NCBI GenBank assembly: GCA_026388415.1
Contig: JAPLJV010000008.1
Location: forward strand, 1-64,000
Source: Deltaproteobacteria bacterium
Lineage (GTDB): Bacteria > Desulfobacterota > Syntrophia > Syntrophales > JACQWR01
Direction of reading: 5' to 3'
Length of the DNA stretch: 64,000 nucleotides
The position numbers and the translations under genes are program-made. Shown here in pieces: positions 27,840 through 35,162 of the stretch. Under the pieces are notes generated by a model. That model saw only the letters and a program-made list of their open reading frames with translations. It was not told where the DNA came from and searched no databases. Positions within the stretch are counted from its first letter, which is position 1. Every line of letters starts with the position of its first letter.

Positions 27840-28209
27840 TTTTTTAACTTCCCCTATATTCCCCATCTACATAAATACTTGATTTTTAGTATAATATTTT
27901 TTCTTGCTTTCCTCAATATTCCCAAGGGAACACCAAAAAAGTGGGACTATAGTGGGACTGAAAAATTAGACGGGGCAAAATCAGATCTTTTCCCGCACTC
28001 TTTTATGTCTGGCGTTAAACATACATTAGCGAGGAGAATCTGTCAATTAAATGGAACAAAACAGATTTCTGCTGTTTACAATGACCAGAAACAGGTGTAG
28101 CATCACAAACCAACGCCAGAGCGCGCCGGTAGCTATTAATAATCGTCACCAGTTCCCTTTACCAGACCTGGCCGCTACGGAAACTTTTTAAAATCTAAGG
28201 GATCTGATC
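27840..28209. other. Left end of island, no supported gene
   Basis: A+T-rich DNA next to the attachment site, where an integrase gene might be expected. Short open frames are present on both strands (for example 27879-28100 +) but none has recognisable similarity or a convincing ribosome-binding site. A short direct repetition of GTGGGACT occurs near 27940-27960. Confidence 0.4.
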
Positions 28210-28461
28210 ATGAAACCCTTAATAACCGTTGTAGCGATTCTGCTCATGGCTATATCAGCGGCGCACCTGGTGAGGATTATTTTTCAGGTTGATATTCTTA
28301 TCGGTGGGTTTATCATACCAATCTGGGTAAGCATCATCGGCTTTATTATCCCGCTGGTGCTGGCTTTGTTGCTGGACCGGGAGAACAAAAAGGAATTGAT
28401 CAAAACCCAGCTCGCGCCGATGAAAATAATAAGGAAAGAAAAAGGAAACTCAGCAACATGA
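28210..28461 (+). CDS. Small two-helix membrane protein of unknown function
   Basis: This 83-residue protein has two hydrophobic helices (LITVVAILLMAISAAHLVRII and PIWVSIIGFIIPLVLALLL) and a basic cytoplasmic tail. Similar small conserved membrane proteins with an AAHL-R-IFQV motif occur in bacteria, but no function is known. Its stop overlaps the next start (ATGA), so the two genes are translationally coupled. Confidence 0.65.
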   Translation: MKPLITVVAILLMAISAAHLVRIIFQVDILIGGFIIPIWVSIIGFIIPLVLALLLDRENKKELIKTQLAPMKIIRKEKGNSAT

Positions 28462-28643
28462 CCAATAAAAGTATCCCCTATTCCGACAATAATGGAAGTA
28501 TAATCATCCCTTTCAACTCTGACCAGAAATATCACTTCTGGAATGGCGGCCAACCATCATCAGAAACCCTAATGGAATTAAACGCACCGGAAGATATTTG
28601 GAGTAAACATACCTTATTACCATATCCTGGGAATGCGGTTTAG
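28458..28643 (+). CDS. Small hypothetical protein coupled to the upstream membrane protein
   Basis: This 61-residue soluble protein contains SIIIPFNSDQKYHFWNGGQ and a LMELNAPEDIWSKH helix. No family can be named. The ATGA overlap with the preceding gene and the short 20-base gap to the radical SAM gene suggest one transcript of three genes. Confidence 0.55.
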   Translation: MTNKSIPYSDNNGSIIIPFNSDQKYHFWNGGQPSSETLMELNAPEDIWSKHTLLPYPGNAV

Positions 28644-28663
28644 GAAAGACAATAGGGGCATAT

Positions 28664-29779
28664 ATGTCGTCTTCAGCATTAAACAATACATATCAGAAGA
28701 GTGCTGAATTAATAGCGAATTCATCTTTTGCTATGGGCTTGTACCGTCCACCCAGCGAGGGTGGGAGCTCATCACTACTCCTTAGGATCACAGAAAATTG
28801 CCCATGGAACAAATGCACCTTCTGCGAAATGTACAAGGGGCATCCCTTTGTGTATCGCAAAGCAGAAGATATCAAAGCAGACATCGATACCGTCAAGATC
28901 ATCGGCGATGAACTAAAAGCCGTCTCCACGAAAATGGCCCAAGATGGCCAAATTACCAGCGAGGTGGGAATGGCTATTTTGCGGGCAGATCCTTCTCTCA
29001 ATAACAACGATTGCTTCATCACTGTTTTCAACTGGCTCCATTCAGGAGGAAATACGGCCTTCTTGCAGGATGCCGACAGTATGATCATGCGGCCACACGA
29101 GATCATAGAAGTACTCAAGCATCTGCGGGGAACGTTAAAAACGCTCACTAGAGTTACCTCTTACGCCCGCTCCAAGACGTTGTCTCAAAGAAAGCCGGAA
29201 GAATTGAAGGCCATCCGGGAGGCAGGACTCGATCGTCTCCATGTTGGCTTGGAAACAGGGGATGATGAATTACTTACCGTCATCCGCAAAGGCGTGACCA
29301 GCGCCGAACAAATTGATAGTGGGAAAAAGGCGATGGCTGCCGGCTTTCAACTTTCTGAGTACTGGATGCCCGGTCTGGGTGGTAGTACATACTGGCGGCA
29401 ACATGCGGAAAACACTGCCCGCGTCTTAACGGCTATAAACCCAAACTATATCAGGTCACGTCCCTTTGTGCCCAGACGTGGAACACCAATTTCTGAGGAT
29501 TACAAGCAAGGGAAGCTGAAACTCTCCTCACCGCATGAACGTCTTGAAGAGTTAAGGTTAACGATTGATGGATTGAATGTGATTTCGCGTGTCTGCTTTG
29601 ACCATAGCATGAATGCATGGACAAATAGACGTGGCGGTCTGCTGTTTCATCAGGATTATGAAGGCTATAAGTTTCCAGAAGAAAAACCGCTTGTTCTGGA
29701 GCTGATTCGCGAAGGTCTTTTTATAGACGAATCAAAACACCTTGATGCAAAAGAACTCATCGCCATGGAAACTCTATGA
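28664..29779 (+). CDS. Radical SAM protein
   Basis: This 371-residue enzyme is predicted to bind a 4Fe-4S cluster through CPWNKCTFC, a C-x4-C-x2-C spacing rather than the standard C-x3-C-x2-C. The rest fits a TIM-barrel radical SAM core (RLHVGLETGDDELL, a SAM-binding Gly/Glu motif; SEYWMPGLGGS). The subgroup resembles Elp3/HemN-type proteins of unknown reaction. Its gene follows two small genes closely and is probably co-transcribed with them. Substrate and product are not known. Confidence 0.85.
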   Translation: MSSSALNNTYQKSAELIANSSFAMGLYRPPSEGGSSSLLLRITENCPWNKCTFCEMYKGHPFVYRKAEDIKADIDTVKIIGDELKAVSTKMAQDGQITSEVGMAILRADPSLNNNDCFITVFNWLHSGGNTAFLQDADSMIMRPHEIIEVLKHLRGTLKTLTRVTSYARSKTLSQRKPEELKAIREAGLDRLHVGLETGDDELLTVIRKGVTSAEQIDSGKKAMAAGFQLSEYWMPGLGGSTYWRQHAENTARVLTAINPNYIRSRPFVPRRGTPISEDYKQGKLKLSSPHERLEELRLTIDGLNVISRVCFDHSMNAWTNRRGGLLFHQDYEGYKFPEEKPLVLELIREGLFIDESKHLDAKELIAMETL

Positions 29780-29871
29780 TATTGATTGGCCAGCATTGGC
29801 ATTTAGCTTATACTCAAAACCATGTGCATGACCCATCAACCGGGTAAACGATCAAGAAGCGGGGATTGAAA

Positions 29872-30015
29872 ATGTTGTATAGAAGAGTACCTAAGAATGG
29901 AGATGAGCTCTCGATACTCGGTTTCGGGTGTATGCGTTTACCCTTAAAAGAAGATAGGACGATAGATGAAGAGAGGGCAAGGAAGCAGGTCCGCTACGCA
30001 ATCGACCATGGATGA
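29872..30015 (+). pseudogene. N-terminal fragment of an aldo/keto reductase
   Basis: A 47-residue frame ([45 protein letters not shown]) is the N-terminus of an aldo/keto reductase, which continues in family members with a VNYxDTA-type sequence containing the catalytic Asp. Here a TGA follows the last Gly and no further homology is seen. A full enzyme would be about 300-380 residues, so about 85 percent has been lost. Confidence 0.8.
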
Positions 30016-30133
30016 GCTCGAAGGATCTGATTGGGAGCAAACTATAGTCAAGGCAAAAAAAATCTTTCAAGAAAATTTAACTTTAAGATGATCCTCGGCC
30101 AATCTACGAGGCAGTTTAACAGAATGAGGTTCC

Positions 30134-30466
30134 ATGCAGATTTTGATCAAAGTTATTATCAGTCTATTTGTCATAATTGCCGCAACAGCAATCGGCAAGA
30201 AGTTGCCCGCCGCCGCAGGTCTTATTGCCGTGATGCCACTTACCGGTGCGCTGGTCCTTGTTTGGATATATTTGGAGAACAATGGTGATCCGCAAACCAT
30301 GCAGAACTTCGCCAAAGGGGCACAGTGGGGAATCTTGCCGACCATGCTCTTCTATCTAGTGGCTTTCCTCTGTTTCAAGAAGCACCTTCCACTATCCATT
30401 GCCCTTACGGCAAGTTTTGGAGCATGGATCGTGGCAGCTATCATTCACCAATGGATGTTGAAATGA
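30134..30466 (+). CDS. DUF3147 family membrane protein
   Basis: This 110-residue inner-membrane protein has four hydrophobic stretches, with the family-like AATAIGKKLPAAAGLIAVMPLTGALVL split across helices one and two, and a polar loop (ENNGDPQTMQNFAKGAQWG). The function of the family is unknown. It is a single gene; neighbours on both sides are more than 100 bases away. Confidence 0.78.
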   Translation: MQILIKVIISLFVIIAATAIGKKLPAAAGLIAVMPLTGALVLVWIYLENNGDPQTMQNFAKGAQWGILPTMLFYLVAFLCFKKHLPLSIALTASFGAWIVAAIIHQWMLK

Positions 30467-30593
30467 AGAAAAGCACATTACTTACTGTGGTTTTTTACTC
30501 TTTTAACTTTCAACTAACCTTTAACAATACAATTCAGTCTGTAGGGTGCTGAACCAAGATAAGGGAATAAATCACTGAGAAAGGAAACCGCAA

Positions 30594-30896
30594 ATGAAAG
30601 TTATTATTGATCTTTGCCTTGTGCCGATAGGAGTCGGTATATCATTGTCACCGTATATTGCCGCCTGTGAAAAGGTACTCATGGCTGCAGGATTGAAAAT
30701 ATCGCTCCATTCCTACGGCACCGATATCGAAGGCGAATGGGACGAGGTATTTGCCGCTGTCAAACGTTGCCATGAGGTGGTTCATGAAATGGGTGCCCCA
30801 CGTATCACAACGACCATAAAAGTTGGGACAAGGACAGACCGTTCAGAAACAATGGAAGCTAAGGTAAAAAGTGTGCAGGACAAGCTTCTATGCTGA
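30594..30896 (+). CDS. MTH1187 family thiamine-binding protein (UPF0045)
   Basis: This 100-residue ferredoxin-fold protein has the family signatures DLCLVPIGVGISLSPYI, HSYGTDIEGEWDEV and RITTTIKVGTRTD. Structures of relatives show homotetramers that bind thiamine or a similar ligand. AAGGAAA precedes the start. The family often accompanies thiamine transport; here it is isolated, although the YjbQ family gene 14 kb away was once linked to thiamine phosphate synthesis. Confidence 0.88.
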   Translation: MKVIIDLCLVPIGVGISLSPYIAACEKVLMAAGLKISLHSYGTDIEGEWDEVFAAVKRCHEVVHEMGAPRITTTIKVGTRTDRSETMEAKVKSVQDKLLC

Positions 30897-31159
30897 TGTC
30901 AACCTGGACGAGACATGAGCTTACGGTACCCGTTTCTTCCAACATACTCGATACAAGATCTCGCCGGTAAAAAACATCGTGACAGAAGTTTCAGTAATAG
31001 CCAGTTGTCAGAACTGAGGATTATGGATCGAAAGAGAGTAACGCCGGAGCTTCATGCCCGTTAATCCAGCAACCAGGCGACATCCGTCAGTATTCCAGTA
31101 GCGATGAGCAATGTTCGTCTTACGTTCCGCTATTGAATAATTGAATATGTCCGTGTCTA

Positions 31160-31639
31160 TCATTGCCGCGAGATGCTGGGCACGGGTATTGCCCGAAAAC
31201 CAGTTACCTTCGGACTCCAATAATGGTCAAAACTATCGAGGGTGGTTCCCTTCGAGCTCCTGGCGTGATAAAATTTTTGCCCGTCGGACACTATACCGCA
31301 GTGCTTGAGGTCATCGAAGAAAACGATATTTCCGGGCCTGTACTTCTGATCCTGCTCAACGGCCGGTAACGACAGGTAAAACTTGCGTGCAGTTGTGCGC
31401 TTTATCAACACTCCGCTATCGTACATCACGCGCCAGACAAATCCGGAACAATCGAAGCTCTTTAAACCGCTTGCCCCCCAGATATAAGGCCTGCGAAGGT
31501 GGCGGTTAATGTTCGGCTGTAAACTGTCCCACAAAGCTTTATATTCTGGTATGTCCATACTGGCAGTCACCCCAATAGCCGGTTGGGCCAAGAAGTTGGT
31601 CAATATGAACAACAAGATCAGAAAAGCCAATTTTTTCAT
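31160..31639 (-). CDS. Exported NlpC/P60-like cysteine peptidase
   Basis: This 159-residue protein has a signal peptide (MKKLAFLILLFILTNFLAQPAIG). A compact NlpC/P60 domain follows, with catalytic Cys in SFDCSGFVWR and His in HCGIVSDG. Such enzymes cut gamma-D-glutamyl or other peptide bonds of murein stem peptides in the periplasm. At this length it consists of the catalytic domain alone. Its ATG overlaps the stop of the broken DUF350 gene upstream, so the pair was an operon. Confidence 0.85.
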   Translation of the reverse strand: MKKLAFLILLFILTNFLAQPAIGVTASMDIPEYKALWDSLQPNINRHLRRPYIWGASGLKSFDCSGFVWRVMYDSGVLIKRTTARKFYLSLPAVEQDQKYRPGNIVFFDDLKHCGIVSDGQKFYHARSSKGTTLDSFDHYWSPKVTGFRAIPVPSISRQ

Positions 31640-31843
31640 TTTACCGCACTGCCAAGCAAGAGGCCCAAGCCGATAAAGAGCCCAGCCAGGAATATAGCCA
31701 CGGACCGGTTATCTTGCTTAAGCTGCTCGGAAAATTCAACCCCTGGCGTCAAACCAGTCAAAGACCTTAAATGCCAGGACAAACCCTCCCAAGCCAATGC
31801 AGAGGGAAATGAGGATAGACCCCAGATAGTTCAATAGATCCAT
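31636..31843 (-). pseudogene. DUF350 membrane protein gene with a frameshift
   Basis: From ATG 31843 the frame gives MDLLNYLGSILISLCIGLGG, then FVLAFKVFDWFDARG and a stop. Shifting one base in the GGGG run at 31740-31743 continues as VEFSEQLKQDN, then RSVAIFLAGLFIGLGLLLG to the TGA at 31636. Both halves together are a standard 68-residue DUF350 protein (two helices, FSEQLKQDN signature). One extra G therefore broke it, unless it is a sequencing error. The downstream NlpC/P60 start overlaps the restored stop. Confidence 0.85.
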
Positions 31844-32004
31844 ATCGTTCAATTCCTTTCTTGATGTTTCATGATTACCGATGGATGCGCGTAAAGCAAT
31901 TTCGTGTAAATATCAAAGTAAAAAGCTTTTCAAAATGAAACCTTTCCCGAATCTTGCCGATAATAATTTACCCTCCAACTAAATGATTTTCAGTTCACCA
32001 TTGT

Positions 32005-32595
32005 GGAGAGGATTACTGTTTGGAATCAAGCTCTTTCAAGCTGAAAACTTTTTTCCCGGAATAATCTTAGACAGGCATCTGCCACATCTGCATCATAAAT
32101 TGTCCCTTTATTGTTCTCAATCTCTTCCAGGGCTGCATTTAATCCCAATGCTGGACGATAGGGCCGGTGGGATGCCATGGATTCCACAACATCTGAAACA
32201 GCCAGAATGCGGGCCTCCATAAGAATGTCATCCCCTTTCAGATTTCTTGGATAGCCCGAACCATCCATCCGTTCATGATGCTGAAAGACAATCTCCGCCA
32301 GTGGCCAAGGGGATTCCACATCCTTGAGAATTTCGTATCCTTTGCGAGAGTGTTCCTTGATCAGTCTAAACTCGATTTCAGACAGCTTTGTCGGCTTGGA
32401 CAATATCTCTGCCGGGATGGATAGCTTTCCGATGTCATGGATCGAACCGGCCATGCGGATGCCCTCGATCTTATCCGGGGGAAGTTCCATCTCCGTGGCA
32501 ATCGCACGGGCCAGATCCGCTGACCGGATCTGGTGACCGGCGGTATAAGGATCTCGTGTTTCCACGGTTGACACCATGACCTGGATGGTTGTTTG
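32005..32595 (-). repeat. Duplicated HD-GYP-encoding segment, copy 1
   Basis: The 3' end of the receiver-PAS-HD-GYP gene is highly similar at DNA level to 41596-42186. Similarity runs from about the IQVMVS codons, through the whole HD-GYP domain and stop codon, to some 20 bases beyond the stop, then ceases. The end points are approximate by eye. Confidence 0.8.
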
Positions 32596-35058
32596 AACCG
32601 CCCTTCTGAGGTTTTTGACTGTACGCTGAAGTTCCTCCTCCGCCTGCTTCTTCTCGGTGATGTCGCGGACGACGGATACAGACCCAATGATATTGCCAGT
32701 GATATCTCTGACCGGGGCTGCATTGACCTGGCGATACCGAAATTCTCCGCTTGCCGGAATTTTAATGATCTCCTCCTGGTTCGTTACCACTTCTCCTGTG
32801 AGGGCGCGCAGGGGCGGAGCCTCTTTGACAGGCCTCTCGCTACCATCCGGGCGCAACACGACCAGGCTCTTCGCCAGCTTTTCTACTTCGATCATCTGAT
32901 TAGGGTCAATGCAGAAGTGTTTGAGAGCAGATGGGTTTGCTATGGTGAATGTCTTATGTGTATCTGCAAACCAGACCTCGTCGGTCATGCTGCTGATCAG
33001 TGAGGATAGTCTGGTTTTCTCTTCTTGAACAGATTCCAGAAGTGCCCGGATTTCATATTCCGCCCGCTTGAGATCGGTGATGTCCGCGGAAATACCCAGC
33101 AGGTATTCGGGTTCTCCGTTTTCGTCCGGGATCGGCACTTTCTTGGTGTGCAGGATGCGCTCTCCTTTTTTCCGGGTCTGAATGGGTTCTTCCGGGATAT
33201 CAACAACCTTCTTCCCGTATAGAACATCCCGGTCATTCTCAGTAAAGAAATCTGCCTGTTCCTTCGAGAAGAAATCATAATCGTTCTTCCCCAACAGGTC
33301 GTCCCTGGAATAACCCAGCAATTCCTCTCCCGCCCGGTTGAAACGGGAGAACCGGAGTTCCTTGGCATCCTTGAGGAAGATCATGTCCGGGATATTCTCG
33401 ATAATCGAGTCCAGGAACACATTCATCCGGCGCATTTCCTCCTCCCGCTGCTTGCGCTCCGTAATATCTACGATAGCACCTCTAAGCCCCACAGGTTTGC
33501 TATCACTGTAAATTACACTTGAGATTACAATGGCAGGAAAGACAGACCCATCTAACCTCATTAAAGTATATTCAGTGCCTCTTATTTGCTCCCCCTTTAA
33601 CAGCCCTTGAATGTTCTTGCTCGATTTATCAATGTCTTCAGGTGAAATTAGCTGCCATGCTTTAAAACCTTTCTTTAAATCCTCTTCTGTACCTATAAAA
33701 GTTTCATAAATAGCGCGGTTGACAGAAGTAATATTGGCTTCCAAATCCATATCATATACCGGGATTGGCAAAAAATCATATAGATCACGATATTTCTTCT
33801 CGCTCTCCTGTAGTGCCTCCTCCGCCTGCTTGCGGGTGGTTTGGTCCTCTGCTTGGACGATAATCAAATCCGGGAAAATGAAACCATACTGCACGAAAAG
33901 GAATCTACCCGGTGCGAAGCGACGGGAACTTATTTCCCGTTTAATAGCACGCTGTTCCTGGAAGCAAAGATTCAAATCACGGAGGATCTGAGGTCTGTCT
34001 TTATACAGTTCCACGGCACTGGCTCCGAGATAGTCGAAGACTTTGCCGTTGGTCAGTTGCTTGGCGGCCTTGTTGAAATCTAAAAGAGTGAAATCGTCCC
34101 CTTTTTTTTTCCAGGTGAAGGTCGGGGTGGGACTATCCTGATACAGGCGTTTGAAACGTTCTTCGCTGTTCCGCAGCTCCTCCTCTGCCTGCTCACGGTC
34201 CGTAATGTCGCGGGCAACAGAAATGATTCCGATGATCTTGCCTTCGCGCATAACGGGCGACCCACTGACTTCACCATACTTTATGGTTCCATCCTTTGCG
34301 ATAAACCGATAAATCGTCGCATGAATTGTGTCACCCTTTAAGATCAAACTCATATCGGCTAAAGCCTGCTCAAAAGATTCCGGCGTAAGGACATTTCCTA
34401 AATCGGAAACAGGTCGGCCAATGAAATCTTGTGGTTTGTATCCCAATATTTTCTCCACGCTCGGAGATATGCTAATAATGTTGAGATCTGTATCAAGTGT
34501 ATAAATAACATCCGACACATTCTCAAAAGATAAACGATAGCTCTCCTCCAATATCCTCAACTCCTGATTAGCAATCTCCAGATCCAGCATTTTCTTTTCA
34601 AGTTTACTGAAAAGGATTTCATTGTACTGCCTGAAAACCTCCATTTCTTCCTCAAGCGGTTTAGTCGCCACTTGCTTGACCACATAGTTTTCTTCCAACA
34701 CCTCTTTTAGAATACTCATCAGTATATCCGGTTCCTGGGGTTTGATGATGAATCGCTCCGCCCCGAGGCTTAATGCAAAATCCTCGTTCTTGGATCCGGT
34801 ATAGGTGGCGGTGTAAAATACCAAGGGGATATGCTTGAGTGTATCATCTGATTTCCATCGCCGGCATAAGGCGTAGCCATCCATCACGGGCATCAGAATG
34901 TCCGTGACAATCAGATCCGGAGGGTTTAGAATGGCTTTATCCAGCGCATCCTTGCCGTTTTCCGCCGAAATCACTTCAAAACCGTATCCCTTCAGCAGGG
35001 TTTCCAGCATGTATAGATTGGTGCTGTCGTCGTCAACAATCAAGATTGTTTTTTTCAT
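32026..35058 (-). CDS. Receiver-multi-PAS-HD-GYP protein (predicted c-di-GMP phosphodiesterase)
   Basis: This 1010-residue cytoplasmic protein has an N-terminal receiver (LIVDDDSTNLYML; acceptor in VTDILMPVMDGYA; Lys in FIIKPQ) and a coiled-coil linker. Four or five PAS domains follow between about residues 175 and 800, each ending in a GIISVARDITDREQAEE-type linker. A C-terminal HD-GYP domain (about 830-1000) carries His874/Asp875 in SIHDIGK and HHERMDGSGYP. All metal ligands and the GYP motif are present, so c-di-GMP hydrolysis is expected. The start overlaps the stop of a degenerate response-regulator tail. Its HD-GYP domain is nearly the same as that of the protein at 41614-43761. Confidence 0.92.
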   Translation of the reverse strand: MKKTILIVDDDSTNLYMLETLLKGYGFEVISAENGKDALDKAILNPPDLIVTDILMPVMDGYALCRRWKSDDTLKHIPLVFYTATYTGSKNEDFALSLGAERFIIKPQEPDILMSILKEVLEENYVVKQVATKPLEEEMEVFRQYNEILFSKLEKKMLDLEIANQELRILEESYRLSFENVSDVIYTLDTDLNIISISPSVEKILGYKPQDFIGRPVSDLGNVLTPESFEQALADMSLILKGDTIHATIYRFIAKDGTIKYGEVSGSPVMREGKIIGIISVARDITDREQAEEELRNSEERFKRLYQDSPTPTFTWKKKGDDFTLLDFNKAAKQLTNGKVFDYLGASAVELYKDRPQILRDLNLCFQEQRAIKREISSRRFAPGRFLFVQYGFIFPDLIIVQAEDQTTRKQAEEALQESEKKYRDLYDFLPIPVYDMDLEANITSVNRAIYETFIGTEEDLKKGFKAWQLISPEDIDKSSKNIQGLLKGEQIRGTEYTLMRLDGSVFPAIVISSVIYSDSKPVGLRGAIVDITERKQREEEMRRMNVFLDSIIENIPDMIFLKDAKELRFSRFNRAGEELLGYSRDDLLGKNDYDFFSKEQADFFTENDRDVLYGKKVVDIPEEPIQTRKKGERILHTKKVPIPDENGEPEYLLGISADITDLKRAEYEIRALLESVQEEKTRLSSLISSMTDEVWFADTHKTFTIANPSALKHFCIDPNQMIEVEKLAKSLVVLRPDGSERPVKEAPPLRALTGEVVTNQEEIIKIPASGEFRYRQVNAAPVRDITGNIIGSVSVVRDITEKKQAEEELQRTVKNLRRAVQTTIQVMVSTVETRDPYTAGHQIRSADLARAIATEMELPPDKIEGIRMAGSIHDIGKLSIPAEILSKPTKLSEIEFRLIKEHSRKGYEILKDVESPWPLAEIVFQHHERMDGSGYPRNLKGDDILMEARILAVSDVVESMASHRPYRPALGLNAALEEIENNKGTIYDADVADACLRLFREKSFQLERA

Positions 35059-35162
35059 TGTTTCTCCCCATGATGATCTTTTTTTGATAAATGCTTTTCA
35101 ACCTGTACTGCAAGCATATCCGGGGCGATCGGTATTTCTATATAGCCGCTGCAGCCCGCCTC
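35055..35162 (-). pseudogene. C-terminal remnant of a response-regulator receiver
   Basis: In the gap between two large sensor genes a frame reads EAGCSGYIEIPIAPDML and then AVQVEKHLSKKDHHGEKQ to a TGA that overlaps the next start. It aligns with the end of the receiver protein at 39486-39872 (EAGCNGYIEKPIDPDTF, VAKVEQHL). The switch Lys is Ile here. The homology begins at the stop codon of the Cache-GAF-HD-GYP gene, so that gene's 3' end replaced the rest of the receiver gene by recombination. Confidence 0.75.

Noticed and set aside
27840-28209. Integrase gene at the left end of the island
   Set aside because: No frame of adequate length or with the R-H-R-Y motif pattern was seen on either strand; the same holds for 50440-50638 at the right end.
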